A stretch of DNA of 64,000 nt. It comes from Rhynchosporium graminicola (Eukaryota > Ascomycota > Leotiomycetes > Helotiales > Ploettnerulaceae). The notes beneath the pieces were generated by a model. It saw nothing but the letters and a program-made list of their open reading frames with translations. It had not been told where the DNA came from and did no database searches. Numbering within the stretch: position 1 is the first letter of the stretch; every line of letters starts with the position of its first letter. The position numbers and the translations under genes were made by a program. The stretch lies in the NCBI GenBank assembly GCA_900074885.1, contig FJUW01000007.1:1693609-1757608 (forward strand), in the 5' to 3' direction. This document shows, in pieces, positions 12,681-25,870 of this stretch.

Positions 12681-15600
12681 ATGGCAGATGACACCAGGAA
12701 TTTACCGGAAGCAGTTGACTCTGCGCTTGAAGAAATGAAGCTACAAGAAGGTGGGTCACCAGTCGAAGATGGCGATACGATCATGGTCAATGGCCACCAT
12801 GAGGATTCCTCTGCGCCGAGAAATCTGCAAAGGTCGCACTCGTCATCTCCCGCCATTAAGCAGTCTGCATCTCAATCTCCGGGTCGAGATAAGAGCGCAA
12901 GCCAAACACCGAGAATTCAGGAAGAAGAAGAAAAGGAGACCATAGGTGGCGGCATTGTGGTTACAGTTGAGCCTGGGAAAGCCCCCAAATTGTCGCGGAA
13001 GTCTTCACAGAAGGTGATATCTCGACCACCGCCCCTTTACAACGACATAGCAGACTCTACGGAAGAAGCAAGTGAGATATTTCAGGTGATTAAGGATTGC
13101 ATCTATGGCTCTAAACATATGGGGTCTTCTGAACATGATGCATTGGACTGCGACTGCTCTGAACAGTGGAGTGAGCACATCTGATCCCCCAAAATGGGAG
13201 GTGTACTGACAAATTCAGGCAATGGCGCGAATCAGGCATGTGGCGAAGATTCGGACTGCATCAATCGTGCGACTAAAATGGAGTGCGTTGACGGAGACTG
13301 TAATTGTGGTTCCGGGTGTCAAAACCAGCGATTTCAACAAAAGCAATACGCCAACGTGTCGGTCATCAAGACAGACAAGAAGGGCTACGGTTTACGTGCA
13401 AACGTCAATATCAATGCCGATACATTTATCTTTGAGTATCTCGGCGAAGTCATCAATGAGCCGACATTCCGAAGGCGGACCCAACAATATAACGATGAAG
13501 GTATCAAGCATTTTTATTTCATGTCCCTTACGAAACATGAGTTTGTGGATGCGACGAAGAAGGGTAATCTCGGGCGGTTTTGCAACCATTCCTGCAATCC
13601 AAATTGCTACGTGGACAAATGGGTTGTCGGGGAGAAGTTGCGCATGGGCATTTTTGCCGAGCGAAACATCAAAGCTGGCGAGGAGCTGGTCTTCAATTAC
13701 AACGTGGATCGATACGGTGCTGACCCTCAACCCTGCTACTGCGGCGAAGAAAACTGTACTGGCTTCATCGGCGGCAAGACGCAGACTGATCGTGCGACGA
13801 AATTGCCCCTTGCTACGATTGAAGCCCTCGGAATTGATGATGGCGATGGATGGGACTCAGCCGTCACGAAGAGGTCCCGAAAGAAGAAAACCGGTGAAGA
13901 CGACGAAGAATACGTTAACAATGTTCAGCCTAAAGGTCTCGATGAGGAGGGTGTCCGGAAAGTCATGGCTACACTCATGCAGTGTAAAGAGAAGTGGATC
14001 GCTGTCAAATTGCTCAGTCGCATCCAGCGCTGCGATGATGATAGGGTTCGGAACCGAGTGGTCCAGATGCACGGCTACCAAATCCTTCGCACCACCCTGA
14101 CGACCTGGAAAGACGACAACAATGTCATCTTGCAGATTCTCGATATTCTCTACAAATTCCCACGACTCACACGCAATAAGATTAGCGATTCAAAGATTGA
14201 GGCCACTATTGAGACACTGGTGGATTCGGAACATGAGGATGTTGCATTTGAAGCTAAACGACTTTTGGAAGACTGGAACAAGCTGGAAGTCGCTTACCGA
14301 ATTCCGAGGAAAAAGTTCGATCCAACCGCACTACCGATTTTTGAACGCCGAAACACAGACCGAGAAGAAGTCACCAAATCTCCGGCCACTCCGCTAGTTG
14401 TTGCTCCTAAAGGTCCACGAAGTAATCTTCCTCAACGAAATCTCAACTTTGCGTCTGCGCGCCCACCCTTCCGACGGCCGCCGCTCTCAAATGTATTGCC
14501 TTCCGGATGGTTCCAAGCCCAAGATGAGAAAGGGAATACATACTACTACAGCAAATCCGGCCAAACTACTTGGCAAAGACCCAACATCCCAGCATATGAA
14601 CCTCCTCCACCTCCAAAAGCTCCACCGAAGAGTGTCCAGACGGCGAGAGCCATTCAGGATATCATCGATAGCATCACGAAAATCGATCCAAAGACTCCCA
14701 CCCAGTCAATACCTACCGCTGAATCTACTCCAAAAGAAAAGAAGCCAGTTGAGAAATGGAGGGCTCTCTCCCAGGAAAAACAAATGAAACTCTACGAAAA
14801 CACTGTAAGTCTCCACATAAAACTGTTTTGTACTTTCATTAAGACGATTTAGTTATTTCCTCACATCAAACACGTAATGCAAAAGTTCACCAAACAACTT
14901 CCCAGAGAGGACCTGAAGAAATTCGCAAAGGAAGTCGGCAAGAAACTTGTCGCTTCGGACTTTAAGAATAATCGCGTGGAAGATCCGACTAAGATCTCCG
15001 AAAAGCAAGAGAAGAAAGTTAAAAGCTACGTGAGGGATTTCTTCGAGAAGGCGGTCCAGAAAAGGAAAGCGCATGATAAGAAGAAGGCTGAAAAGGCTTC
15101 TCTAAATGGGTCAGCTTCGAGGGCTGGCGCAGTTGTAAACGGGGGTTCAACTGCTGAAGAATCCTTGCTCGTCGATGATGATCTAGATCCAATCGTCGAT
15201 TTCTCTCCTACAGCTCTCGATGCACCGCCTTCATCCGTTCCTGCAACGCCGTCAATATCAGCTTCTGGATCTACCTCGGACTTGAAACGTAAACGAGATG
15301 ATGAAGATGGGATTGAGATTGACACACCAGAGACGGGTGGGACTGGTGCCGCTGATGAATCTTTTTCTGACTCCCATAAACGGCTTAAGGAAGATGAAGT
15401 GACGCCGCCACCTCCGCCTCCTCCGCCGCCTGTTGGTGGTATACCAGTTGATACGCTGGCTGGAGAGGACACTGGGGACGAAAATGGCATCGTGATTGTA
15501 AACACTGTGCTGGAAAGTGAAGAGCAGCTGGAGTTACGGCTGCAAGAAGAAGACCTCATGCGCGAGAATGAAGAAGCAATGGCGCTTGAACTGGCAGTCA

Positions 15601-15734
15601 CTGAGCTCGAGAGCGTGAAGGAGAATCTGAATGGTAATGGGAATCTGAACGGCATTGGGCTCGGAATCAATCTCGATGCTGATGCAATAATGGAGAGTGC
15701 CAATGAAGGGCCTGGAAAGAGGAGCCTGAGCTGA
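12681..15734 (+). CDS. SET2: Histone H3 lysine-36 methyltransferase SET2
   Basis: Three exons, 12681-13170, 13219-14804 and 14853-15734, give 985 residues. Both introns are 48 bp GT...AG. The first splice restores '[19 protein letters not shown]' in the AWS zinc-binding module. The SET domain follows (about residues 205-325) with 'GYGLRA', 'EYLGEVI', catalytic 'NHSCNPNC' (286-293) and 'ELVFNYN', then post-SET '[13 protein letters not shown]'. A WW domain lies near residues 590-620 (two Trp: 'GWF' and 'TTWQRP'). The SRI domain, which binds the phosphorylated RNA polymerase II tail, starts after the second splice ('[13 protein letters not shown]') and is about 90 residues long. The C-terminus is acidic, with a poly-Pro run near 15410. 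This is the full SET2 layout: H3K36 methylation on transcribed genes in the nucleus. The start ATG at 12681 is the first in the frame after the leader. The N-terminal 130 residues are Ser-rich and poorly conserved. Confidence 0.97.
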
Positions 15735-15740
15735 TATTGA

Positions 15741-15773
15741 CTTGCTCCCGAGGAACTTCTTCTCGGGAGCAAG
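15741..15773 (+). other. Perfect hairpin in the SET2 3' flank
   Basis: A 12-bp perfect inverted repeat (CTTGCTCCCGAG, 15741-15752, and its complement 15762-15773) with a 9-nt loop starts 6 bases after the SET2 stop codon. In the transcript it would form a stable GC-containing stem. Whether it acts in 3'-end formation, stability or decay is unknown. Confidence 0.85.
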
Positions 15774-16460
15774 ATGGACCGGAGGAAAAGTGCAGCGTGG
15801 ACGAGTTTGTAACACTTGTATCATATTATATCATACTATACCAAGCGGACCGAAATTTGCATTGGGAAAACAGGATCTGGTGGGATAGGCTAGATAGCAA
15901 GCATTTGGCGGCGTTCAATTGACGGCAAGTAGCTCAGGATGAGCCTATTCATTCAGAAAAAAACATGCATATTCCCATTCGTGTTCTTCGGTGGCCCATC
16001 AAATTTAGCTTCATAGCTTCTCAGCTTGAATTGACTTTCAGATGCTGAATCTAAGGCGAATGAATATCCGGTAATCTGCTTATCCGAAGCACCCAGGAGG
16101 ACGAGTAAGTACAATCACAGAATTAGCAGGAGAGCCCAATCATATGCGTAACATAGCAAGCAACTTTCGGGTCAATTCTTCACCTTCCCACCATTCATTC
16201 CCAACTCCGATCCGACTGGCCCAACCATCGAGAAACGACTCGCGGGGAGGGAGGGACCCGGACGGGAAGACCGCCGTATGTACCGCTAGCGCACTACCTA
16301 CACATGTAAATCGCGCCGAACTCACCTCGGGCGCGCTAAAAGCGGGATGTGAACAGGGGTTAAAGTAAAGGTGTGTATCCACGTCGCCCGATGTGAGAGA
16401 CGTGAATCTAACGTCCAGATTGGGATCTCGAGCGAGATCTTGGCTTTGGCTTTGGTTTCG

Positions 16461-16484
16461 TTTGTTTTGTTTTGTTTTGTTTTG
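16461..16484. repeat. TTTTG microsatellite
   Basis: Roughly five GTTTT units in tandem, preceded by imperfect GGCTTT repeats from about 16438. Confidence 0.85.
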
Positions 16485-18598
16485 GGTAATGCTCGCTTAT
16501 GTGGGGGGCTGAATAATCGGCCTGGCCGGCTGCTGGCGTGAACGCGGTGTTTAGCCGTCCAGATGGATGGCTGGGATGGATGGAGCGCACGATGAGTTCG
16601 GAAGAGAGGAGTTGTTTATTTGTGGTTGAATGGAGCTTGTTATTGTGTTGTTTTGATCTGGGGATTCTAATTTTGGGTGAGGAAGGAAGGGAGGAAAAGC
16701 GATGCGGTGCGGCGGCGGGAAAGGAAAAGGAAAAGGAAAAGTTACGATGAGCGGTTGTGTTTTCTGTGGGGTGCTGATAACTTTGGGATAATGGATGAGC
16801 TTTTGAAGGCATGGCTTGATATTATATTCCTGCTGGAGAAGAATAGACTGCTGACTCCCGTGATGATTAATCCTCGCCGTAGTTGGATGTGTGACGACGA
16901 TCGCTGGTCTAAAAGCGAGATATGAACATGATTCCTTACTAAATAGGAACCAGACACGGTCGACTTATTGAAAGCAATGAATCTCGATCCATGTCGCCTT
17001 TGTCGAGGAAAAATCATCGGGTCTAGATCGACTTTTGCACGGCTCGAACTGCAGTATTTATATTCGGACATACACAAAATGGCCAGCCAGCACGTCAAGA
17101 TCCCGAGCATACCTATTTATCGTATTTCCAAACGGCATGAACTTGAAAATTATACTACTATCTTTTAGATCTGCCCTAGGCCTTCGCCGCAATACTTTTC
17201 GGTTGTTTATACTTCGTCTCCCCATCCCATCTAACACACGTCTACACTGTCTCGGACACGGTATCGTTACCAGGACTCCCACAAAGAAATGAGGAATCGA
17301 ATTCCTCTCCCTCGCCGTGTTATTCGCTGCTCTATGCACCGCACTAAGGAACTCGTTGTTAGGCGCGGTCTCCGGGAACTCCGGGGACTAGATGCTTGGG
17401 CCGGAATTGTATTGTTTGCCATTGGGGTTTCATTCCTCAATCATGGGATCGATGATAGGCGTCAGTCAAAATGATACCACGAGAGGCAGATAATCTCAAA
17501 ATTCCTTTCCCGATTTCTTCATTTTCATAGAAAGATGATCGTCGGCTATATCTTCGGCTACCATCTATCCATGGAAGAACTTCGCGTCTGTGACATGCTT
17601 CCTTCGTTAGCTCGTCGGATACTCCATCTTCCTTGGTCCCTGCGTTCGTCACATCTTCTGGACGGACTACCCGGTTGCACAGAAGGGAGATATATGAGCT
17701 GCTGAGCTTTACTCGGCATATCCAAGAGGTAGGTACTTGTACATATCCGGCGCGAATCGAGGACGAATATTATCAGGCATATCTGAAAGAGCCAGATAGG
17801 ATGGATACCAAGGAGGGTTGAATAGAAGACAAGTCCGTTCCTAAGACATCGGTATTGGGACGTTAGTCTGCTATTTCAACTGCCTTTTGCGACTGTCAGG
17901 ATATTGGTAATGCTAGAAGGAGGTGGTCAAATCCATATTCCAGTGCCAAGGCCGAAATCGAGTACCCTCTATTAACTGTCCTTGTAAGCATGAATTTGTT
18001 ATTAGCACGCGAAAAATGAATATTCCTTCAAGATTATCGCTGCTAATTAGTGTTCAAGGTCAATTAGATACTTGTGATCACTTTGACACAGCCCTTAGTT
18101 GTGTAACACTTTCCCAATCGAGATCGCTTACCTGATGTCGAGGTCTTCGTTCCGTCTCTCGTCATTGGGAACCCTATCTGTGATCAGCGTAAAAAGTACC
18201 ATTCAAGTTTCCATATCCTACCAGTACTGGTCATCTTATTGTCGGGTTAGCGCCGCCCATTCTCGACTCGGTATTATGTAATAATTGAGTCTATTGAATA
18301 TGTGTCTCCCTCGGATGACACTTCCCGAAGCAGACAACTTTCTGGGGCACGCTTTTCGTAGTTGAAGAGACTTACAGTCCATATGCAGAAGATCGAGACG
18401 AGGAACCAGCGTCGTTATTGTGCTGTAAGATGTCAGCTCCGGTTCACTTCGGTGTGAATGAGAATTTTGTCAACCACCTCTGTGGTTTCTCGGCATCAGC
18501 CATGTCGTGGTACTGAGCTGGTGTGATCCTGTAGCCGTGGTTGCGATCGCAGTCGTACGGAGAAACGTGTCCCGCAGGAAACGGAAGTCTCTCACGTT

Positions 18599-18633
18599 AC
18601 TCAGGTCACTCAGGTCACTCAGGTCACTCAGGT
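18599..18633. repeat. 9-bp tandem repeat TCAGGTCAC
   Basis: Three perfect copies of TCAGGTCAC from 18601 plus a partial fourth. Confidence 0.9.
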
Positions 18634-21600
18634 GTCAAGAGTCAAGGCGAGGAAAGGTTCCAATCTGTCGGGATTCCGACAGCTCGGGTCGATCCTGGTC
18701 AATAACGGGATCGCAATAGACTATTATTTCAGAAGGAACCCGCCTCTTGCGCACATCAGTATCCCCAATTCGAGATATCACAGCATGAGTATTTGATTGG
18801 TATCAGTACCATGGATGAATCGTTCCCCGGAGCTTTTTTGTGACACAAGCAGCCTGTACGCAAGCCCAGGGAACACACCTAAGAACTTTACTCTGGCCTC
18901 GATTGGGCGACAGCATAAAATGCGTCTGGAACCATCATGCCATGTAATTCATACTGCGCAACGCCGAATGTTCCAGGCAGCTGGCTTGTAATGAAGCACA
19001 TCTGAAGGTTTGTGTTGGGGACCTTAGAAATCATCCGAGATTCTGTTGAGTGATCGCACTAGGGTTGTAAGACCAAGGCGAGATTGAGACTTGGGCGTCG
19101 AAGCTGATCCATAGTTCGTGATAGAGTTGGTGTGCACCAAGTACAAGTTCGATCGTTGATATGCTCCAGCTCCTCGTTTCTTGCGAGGATCTGGACTTTG
19201 TGCTCGCGATCAAACCAGCATTCAACGTACGCTCGCCGCATACCCCATCTGCTAGCCTACCTTTTTCAATGGCCACTTACCTCTAGTTTGCGCAGTAGAA
19301 AGCAGGCAACAAGAAAAGTAAACGTTACTCGGCCATAATTCGATGTTATAAGATTATATGTCGGCATAGAGCCCAAGGACTCCACCTGTGAAAGATTGCA
19401 AATCTGAGTATCACAGACATATTGTTATAACTGCTAAGATTTAAAGGGTGGGAATCTTCAATATATCGAAGATTGGGCTGAAAACACGCATGTTGACAGC
19501 TGGACAGGTCGGTAGATGCCTACGAACAGATTGAAGGACTGTCCAAATTTGATGAGCCTATGTGTTGGAGGATCGAAACTCATGCTCCCGCCCATGCGGA
19601 ATTGGATTCGGGACACTCCGACATGATGCTGAATTGATCCCGTCGATGAATTCACAACCCGTCAAAATGACAAGAGTGGTGGTTGTTCGGAAATGACCAT
19701 CTCAATCCCTAGCATACACGCCCAACAACATCTGCAGAGCCCTGAGTGTCTAGTGCCCTAGCCGCAGATGTTTACCGTTAGACCTGCAGATTTATGAAGG
19801 AGAAAATAGGAGCCACTCAGTCAATTCGCATTATTTGCCGGAGTATAATCTTGAAGGAGAGTTGCCCAAGCCAGAGGATAGGGGTTGTTGACGGCATTCA
19901 CTCTAAGACTGGCAACCAAGTGTTGAAATTATTGCATTGCCTGGGTTGCTCGACAGTCGGTTGGATACAATAACTAAGAAGTTACCCTCGGGCTCTGGCT
20001 GTGGCAAAGCGTCCTGGAAGTACTTGTCAAGCAAATCCTGCTGCGGATTGAGGTTTCCCAAGGATGATATCGGCATCAGTCAACTCACCGACATCATAAT
20101 GTTAGTAATGCCACTCAGATGCTGTGTTTTCGGATTCATCGAAGACAAATTCGCCGTCTAATTTCTTGCAAGCGCTGCAACTCTCTCCTCGTCTACCATC
20201 ACAAAACACGTTGTTCAGAAGGCACAGATGGCACAGACCGCGAATAGTTCACTTTGGTAGCCGATGGCTGCTCGTACATTCCACTTTGGGCGGTGAGCTG
20301 TCTGCTCCTCTGTCTCAATGTTCTTTCAGATGTCAGCAAGCCTCTTGAAATGGAGCAATCAATTTCGTACAAGATCTGGAGGCATGTTTGTATTCCATGG
20401 GCTGCTCTTGGAGTCAGGAGACCTCAAAGCATTGCGTCTTCATCTCAACCGTCATGGTCAAATCCCTCCCAGTGATTTGATCTGGCGGTACATCAGTAGC
20501 ATTGACATCACTGGACAGGCACGCAACGGGCACATTACGCCCTTCAAGCCGACCAGTGTCTTTATTGTGGTTATGAACTCGTGCAAATGCTGGTACGGTG
20601 GTCTAGATTACATCAGGCTCCATACGAACATGACGTGCTATTACGAAAGTAAGCAAGATGTAAATCATGATTAGCCAACAAATCTGAAAACATACCTGTT
20701 ACGATCCCCAGAACTATCTCATCCTCCAAACCTCAATGTCGTGCAACAACTCAAAGATTGCACTTCGCTGTACCTATTCTAGATTATAGCTCCACATGTA
20801 TTGACGATATTCATCCTCGTAGATAATTCGCTGCGCTGAGTCCCCAAGATCAAGTCCACTAGTCCCAAGGCATGACTCAATAAACCGACGATGTGCTGGA
20901 GTTGGTTGACCGACCGTACCTGCCACTGGCATTACTCGGGCATTGTTCGCTACTACGGTCAAAGACTGGACTCATGATATAGTCCGCGGTCAGGAGAAAG
21001 GAGGTCTTCGTGGTTTTAACCACGGATTTTTCTTCAAAATGCCTGGATAGACGTTGCTAATGCGCAATGTCCACGCATCTAGCCGGAGATAGGTGTGAAG
21101 ACGGGTGCGATATCTATAGTGACATAAGCTTGAAGTCGCTCCAATATCTCCTCTACTGCATAAAATCTTCGTTCCATGCGATAGCAAAGCTATTAGGGAT
21201 CTGGTAAAGGCTTTGAACCTTTGATTGTGTAGTGTGATCAGATGCGTCTGTTGCTTTTCGGCTCTGCAAGTTTCTCCCGATATCTTCTTCGAGATGTCCT
21301 CCGAGCAATCGGGCGTTCTCGAGACAACTCTCTCAATCCAGAAGCCCAATATGGGGTAACACCCTTAAAAAAACATAGAGTTTGGATAAGATCATCTTTG
21401 CTGCGTGACTATGAATACCTGCACACTCTTTAAAAGGCCTAGCTAGTGCCCGGTGAGCGAAGGACAAGTCCTGGATCAACTTTGCTAAGTTCAAAGGAGC
21501 AGTAGAGTAAATGTGTTCCGATACTTTCCTGAGTTCATAAAGTGGTGTAGTAAAGTGCTGAAATGATTTCAAGGCTTTACCTTGACTAATCTTAAGTCCT

Positions 21601-22539
21601 GTGAAACTTTCATGAATGTAGATCTTTCATCGAGTTTTCATTCTACTCAAAACTAATTTCTTTGCAGCCTAGGTTATGAACGAATGTCATGACAATTTAC
21701 GAATCGGCAAGTAGGTAACAATAAAGCGCATGATGCATACAACCTTGAAAAGGGGGAGAAGAGCTCCTAGAGCATGGAAAAGGGCACTTCAGATGAGCAA
21801 AGTATAAACGTAAGACTGTGGGTTTTCAAAGAAATAGCAAGGTTATGGAGGAGCCTTCAAAGAATAAAAGTACTATAATACGGTGCAATGTTACAGTATG
21901 GTGGGGGGTTGAGAAAATAGACCCAGATGGCCAATTGGAATTTTCAAGAAGTTCTGGCATCGCTTTGCTCCTAGAGCTCACTCCACTGGAAGTTGCTTCT
22001 AGCATCACTTAAACGGTAGACTCTTCACCGCACTTCGACCTCAAAGCTACATGTATGTAGGTAGTTTTCCGGCTCCTTGTACCAGCTTTAGCGGCCGAGA
22101 CAAACGAACGTGTTTGGTTGAGAAGGAAACGCAGCAAGCTCAAATAAGACAGACAAACAAAAAGAGAAGACTCATGAAGAATGGTAGTGGTCATCCCTGA
22201 ACTGTGAGGCTCTCATCACCTGCGAGATTCGGATATATGAGACGCCCCTAAGTGTAAGAGCCTGCAGGAAGACGACGTTTTGCTTCGAAATGGTCACTAA
22301 GTGTCTTGAATCTTTGTCCGCAAGAGTCTACCATTGCTAGGGATGTCGTTGGCTTGCAGTCGGTAAAGTAGCTTCCATTAGCTCCAATGGCTTACCTAAT
22401 TCGAAGCTCTGTCTTAATGCCTGAGTACCAAGGCCCAGCGGTCCGGACCCCTCCAGCTCTAGGCCGCCCGATGTCATCTCCAAGGACCACTTCAGTAAAC
22501 AACAACCCAACATCAGCTTCTCACTTCCTCAAGTTCAAG

Positions 22540-23955
22540 ATGCTTTCCGGCATACTGATCTTCAACCAAAAGGGTGAAAACCTCATATTCCGGGCTTTTC
22601 GAAATGATTGCAGACCGCGTTTAGCAGATGTCTTTAGGATTCAAGTCATCTCGAATTCGTCGATCAGGTCGCCTGTGCTTACCCTTGGAAGCACCACCTT
22701 CAGTCATGTCAAGCACGAAAACATCTACCTAGTTGCGATCACCAAGAGCAATGCGAATGCGGCTCTAGTATTCGAGTTTCTGTACAGGTTGATTGCGCTC
22801 GGGAAGGGATATTTTGGGAAGTTCGATGAGGAGTCAGTCAAGAGCAACTTTGTGCTAGTCTACGAGCTCTTGGATGGTCAGTTGTGACAATTGGGGATCA
22901 ATAATGGTAACTGATTGTTTGACAGAGATTCTGGACTTCGGATACCCCCAAAATACGGAAACGGATACCTTGAAGATGTACATCATGACGGACTCTATAA
23001 AATCGGAGAAAACAATGGAAGACTCGGCCAAGATTACCATGCAAGCCACCGGCGCACTATCGTGGCGAAAAGCAGATGTCAAATACCGCAAAAATGAAGC
23101 GTTCGTCGATGTAATCGAAGATGTGAATCTCCTCATGTCTGCCACCGGAACAGTACTCCGCGCGGATGTTAATGGCCAGATTGTGATGCGCGCGTACCTC
23201 ACGGGGACACCAGAATGTAAATTTGGACTCAACGATCGATTGCTTCTCGATGGGGATAGTGTTTCTACCTTGGAATCTGGTAATCGACTGGGTACAAAAG
23301 CAACCAAAGCTGCTGCAGGAAGTGTCACGCTGGAGGATTGTCAATTCCATCAATGCGTCAAGCTTGGGAAATTCGATACAGACAGAATCATATCTTTCAT
23401 CCCTCCTGATGGCGAGTTCGAATTGATGCGGTACAGAGCGACAGAAAACGTTAACCTGCCATTCAAAGTACATGCCATTGTCAATGAAGTTGGAAAGACC
23501 AAAGTGGAATACAGCATAGCCATCCGAGCGAACTACGGAGCTAAATTGTTTGCAACGAACGTTGTTGTACGAATTCCCACACCATTGAACACTGCGAAGA
23601 TTACAGAGAGATGTACACAAGGGAAGGCGAAATACGAGCCGAGCGAGAACAATATCGTGTGGAAGATCCCTAGGTTTACTGGACAAAACGAGTTTGTATT
23701 AAGTGCGGAAGCGACTTTGACGAGTATGACGAACCAGAAAGCGTGGTCGAGGCCGCCATTGAGCTTGAACTTTAGTCTGTTGATGTTCACGAGCTCGGGG
23801 TTGCTTGTAAGATATTTGAAGGTATTCGAGAAGAGCAATTACTCTTCGGTCAAATGGGTGCGGTACATGACCAGGGCAGGATCTTATGAGATACGGTAAA
23901 CCTTCTCCTCGAAACCAGTCTTTTTAATACGGTACTAATGGGGTCTAGGTTTTAA
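22540..23955 (+). CDS. AP-2 clathrin adaptor complex, mu subunit
   Basis: Three exons, 22540-22876, 22926-23895 and a 7-nt last exon 23949-23955, give 437 residues. The N-terminal longin-like domain (about 1-140) starts 'MLSGILIFNQKGE'. After the first splice comes 'EILDFGYPQN', then the mu homology domain (about 170-437) with 'EFELMRYRATENVNLPF', 'RIPTPLNTA', 'GKAKYEP' and 'SGLLVRYLKVFEKSNY'. The last intron (53 bp, ACTAAT branch, ending in CTAG) adds only Arg-Phe-stop, restoring the invariant C-terminus 'SYEIRF'; reading through instead stops one residue early. AP-2 mu recognises tyrosine-based sorting signals and phosphoinositides at the plasma membrane during endocytosis. An in-frame ATG at 22387 would add 51 residues without family support, so 22540 is chosen. 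The protein matches mu of AP-2 better than AP-1. Confidence 0.95.
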
Positions 23956-25154
23956 TTGTGCTTCCTGGAGTCTTGGTGGGGCTCGCATAGCGTAGGCGTC
24001 TGGCGGCAAAATTTATTCTTAATGTCAATTGAAAGTCAAACCGATCCAAGGTCTATAATCCCATATACGATGCGTTGGCTTGCTGAAGGTCTATCTGAGA
24101 TGCAAACAGTTCCGAGCATGGGACAACATATGCTCTAGGCTCAAGACTGACGATTCGGAAACATAGGCAGATAGTACGCCCATAAACAGAAGTGGATATT
24201 TCCGGACGCAACGCCGAGATGTTCTGCCGATTTAAGTTCGTCAAAATCTACGGTGTGATGGCATAAAGCTATGCTCGCGTCGAGTGCCAGTACTCGAAAG
24301 CTGGATTCCCTTCCTTGGGCGCGCTTCGAACAGGTACGATTGCTCGAAGAACTTTCAAAAACTTTTAAGAAGAAAAGGTTATCTACATTTGCAGAGTGGA
24401 TTTGGAGTACTGTCATTTCTGATCGTGATTGCATTTGAGAGTTATCGCAGTGTTTTGGTTATTACTCGATTTTCGCTAAGGACTCTTCCTGCTTAAGCAC
24501 ACAAAAGCAAGTAATGGATGTGGTTCTCACATGCTAGTGCATGGAAGAGGCTCTTCTGTAAGAGCCGATCTAATCAGATCACTCTGCGTCACTTTCCGGT
24601 AAGACGTTATCTGTCATTAGTTAGATAGAAGTCGCGGCTAATTTTTGCCGCCTTCACAACGAGAAATATGTAGGATAGCCGAGATGTGAAGGGATGACGC
24701 CACGACAACCGCGGGAGAATATTGTCTAAGTGGCTCTGTGGATACTTGAAGATCCAGAAAATTGTTTAAATTTTGAATAAGCTAGTTTTATAGTAACACA
24801 GAAAGCCTTAATTCCTCAGCGGGGTTCATCTCCGTTCGATCTCATGTTGATTATGAACTCTCGAAGCAACTATTGGGGACTTCTTATCAGACTCGTTGTC
24901 TCAGGAGAGATAACGATGTCTTGCCTTCATTCTCAGAAATTACCTACTGGCGGCATTTGAGCGCCACTGCATTCCTGCTGGGTTACCAAGCGATGTACAC
25001 AGCGAGGTGAGTAAACATATGATTTTTCGCACTTATCAGTATCCTACCACCCAACCCAGCTCTCAACCCTCGACGTTCTTTCGTAGGTCAGCCGCCAAAC
25101 ACCAAACGCCAGGTCAGTAACGGAAAACGACACAACCAAGAAATAATCAATAAG
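23956..25154. other. Intergenic
   Basis: No gene supported. Open frames are short and domain-free. Confidence 0.5.
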
Positions 25155-25870
25155 ATGGACGACTTCACTCAAATCCAGCTTGCTAACGATCAAAAATCAT
25201 CCGATAACATGGACTCCCCGATCCAAGCCTACGCCAACTCAGTAATCTTCTCGTTCGTCGGTGTCCTAGTATTCATCACCTGCGTCCTCTGTGGTATGTG
25301 GATCCACCGCCTATACACCACTCGTGGTTTCCACCTTGCAGATTTCGAGCGCCTAACCACAGAGGCTCGTTCTCTCGCTCAAGAAACCAGCCTCATCCGC
25401 AAAGACGTCGAGGGGGACTATTCTTCTGATCTAGCAGTCAAGATCTTGAATATGGAGCTAATCAACGCGGCTGAGGAGCTTGATTCTGGGATCAGAGTTG
25501 CGTTGAGTGCTTGGGATGACATTATGCAGCCTGATGAGGGTGATGCACTTGATGAGGAAGATGGCGTTGGAGGTGGGAAGATTGATAGGAAGGGTAAGAA
25601 GAAACTTAGGGAGAGGAGAAAGAGTCATGGGAGATATGTTATGGGGTTGATGAGGAGTAAGTGTTTTGAAGGTGTGGAGAGGAGGGAGGAATTTAGTCCT
25701 GGGTTGCAGGCTATGCATCTGGAAGTCTTATCGAGGTAAGTAAATGTCGCTTAACTTGGAGACTGTTGTGTTGATATATTGGACAAGGAAAATCAACGTG
25801 CAGGCCGGTCGCATCAACCGTTGCTTGGCGAGTGGAAGCGGTACACATGGGACTCCTAGGAAATCAATAG
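25155..25870 (+). CDS. Predicted single-pass membrane protein, unknown function
   Basis: The first exon, 25155-25735, opens with ATG and runs 193 codons. Its natural end sits on a GTAAGT donor, and a second exon 25804-25870 after a 68-bp intron ending in GCAG extends the frame to a TAG, giving 215 residues. A single strong membrane segment lies at about residues 30-55 ('VIFSFVGVLVFITCVLCGMW'). The cytosolic or lumenal part that follows is charged and helical, with an acidic stretch then a Lys/Arg-rich patch near residue 145. No signal peptide or known domain is seen. A further GTGAGT donor overlaps the stop, so more 3' exons are possible. This is a conserved-looking but unrecognised gene; the coding call is fair and the 3' end uncertain. 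Confidence 0.65.

Larger units (their letters stand above)
15774..22539. other. Gene-poor intergenic stretch
   Basis: Nearly 7 kb without a gene I can support. Short open frames on both strands between 18.8 and 21.4 kb have a somewhat protein-like composition (for example on the minus strand at 19241-19059 and 20962-20774), but I could join none into a longer frame and recognise no domain. They could be relics of genes or mobile elements. A TTTTG microsatellite (16461-16484) and a 9-bp tandem repeat (18599-18633) lie inside. Confidence 0.45.

Noticed and set aside
22387..22539. Upstream in-frame ATG of AP-2 mu (51 extra residues)
   Set aside because: The family starts at 'MLSGILIFNQKGE'; the extension is Ser/Pro-rich and unsupported.
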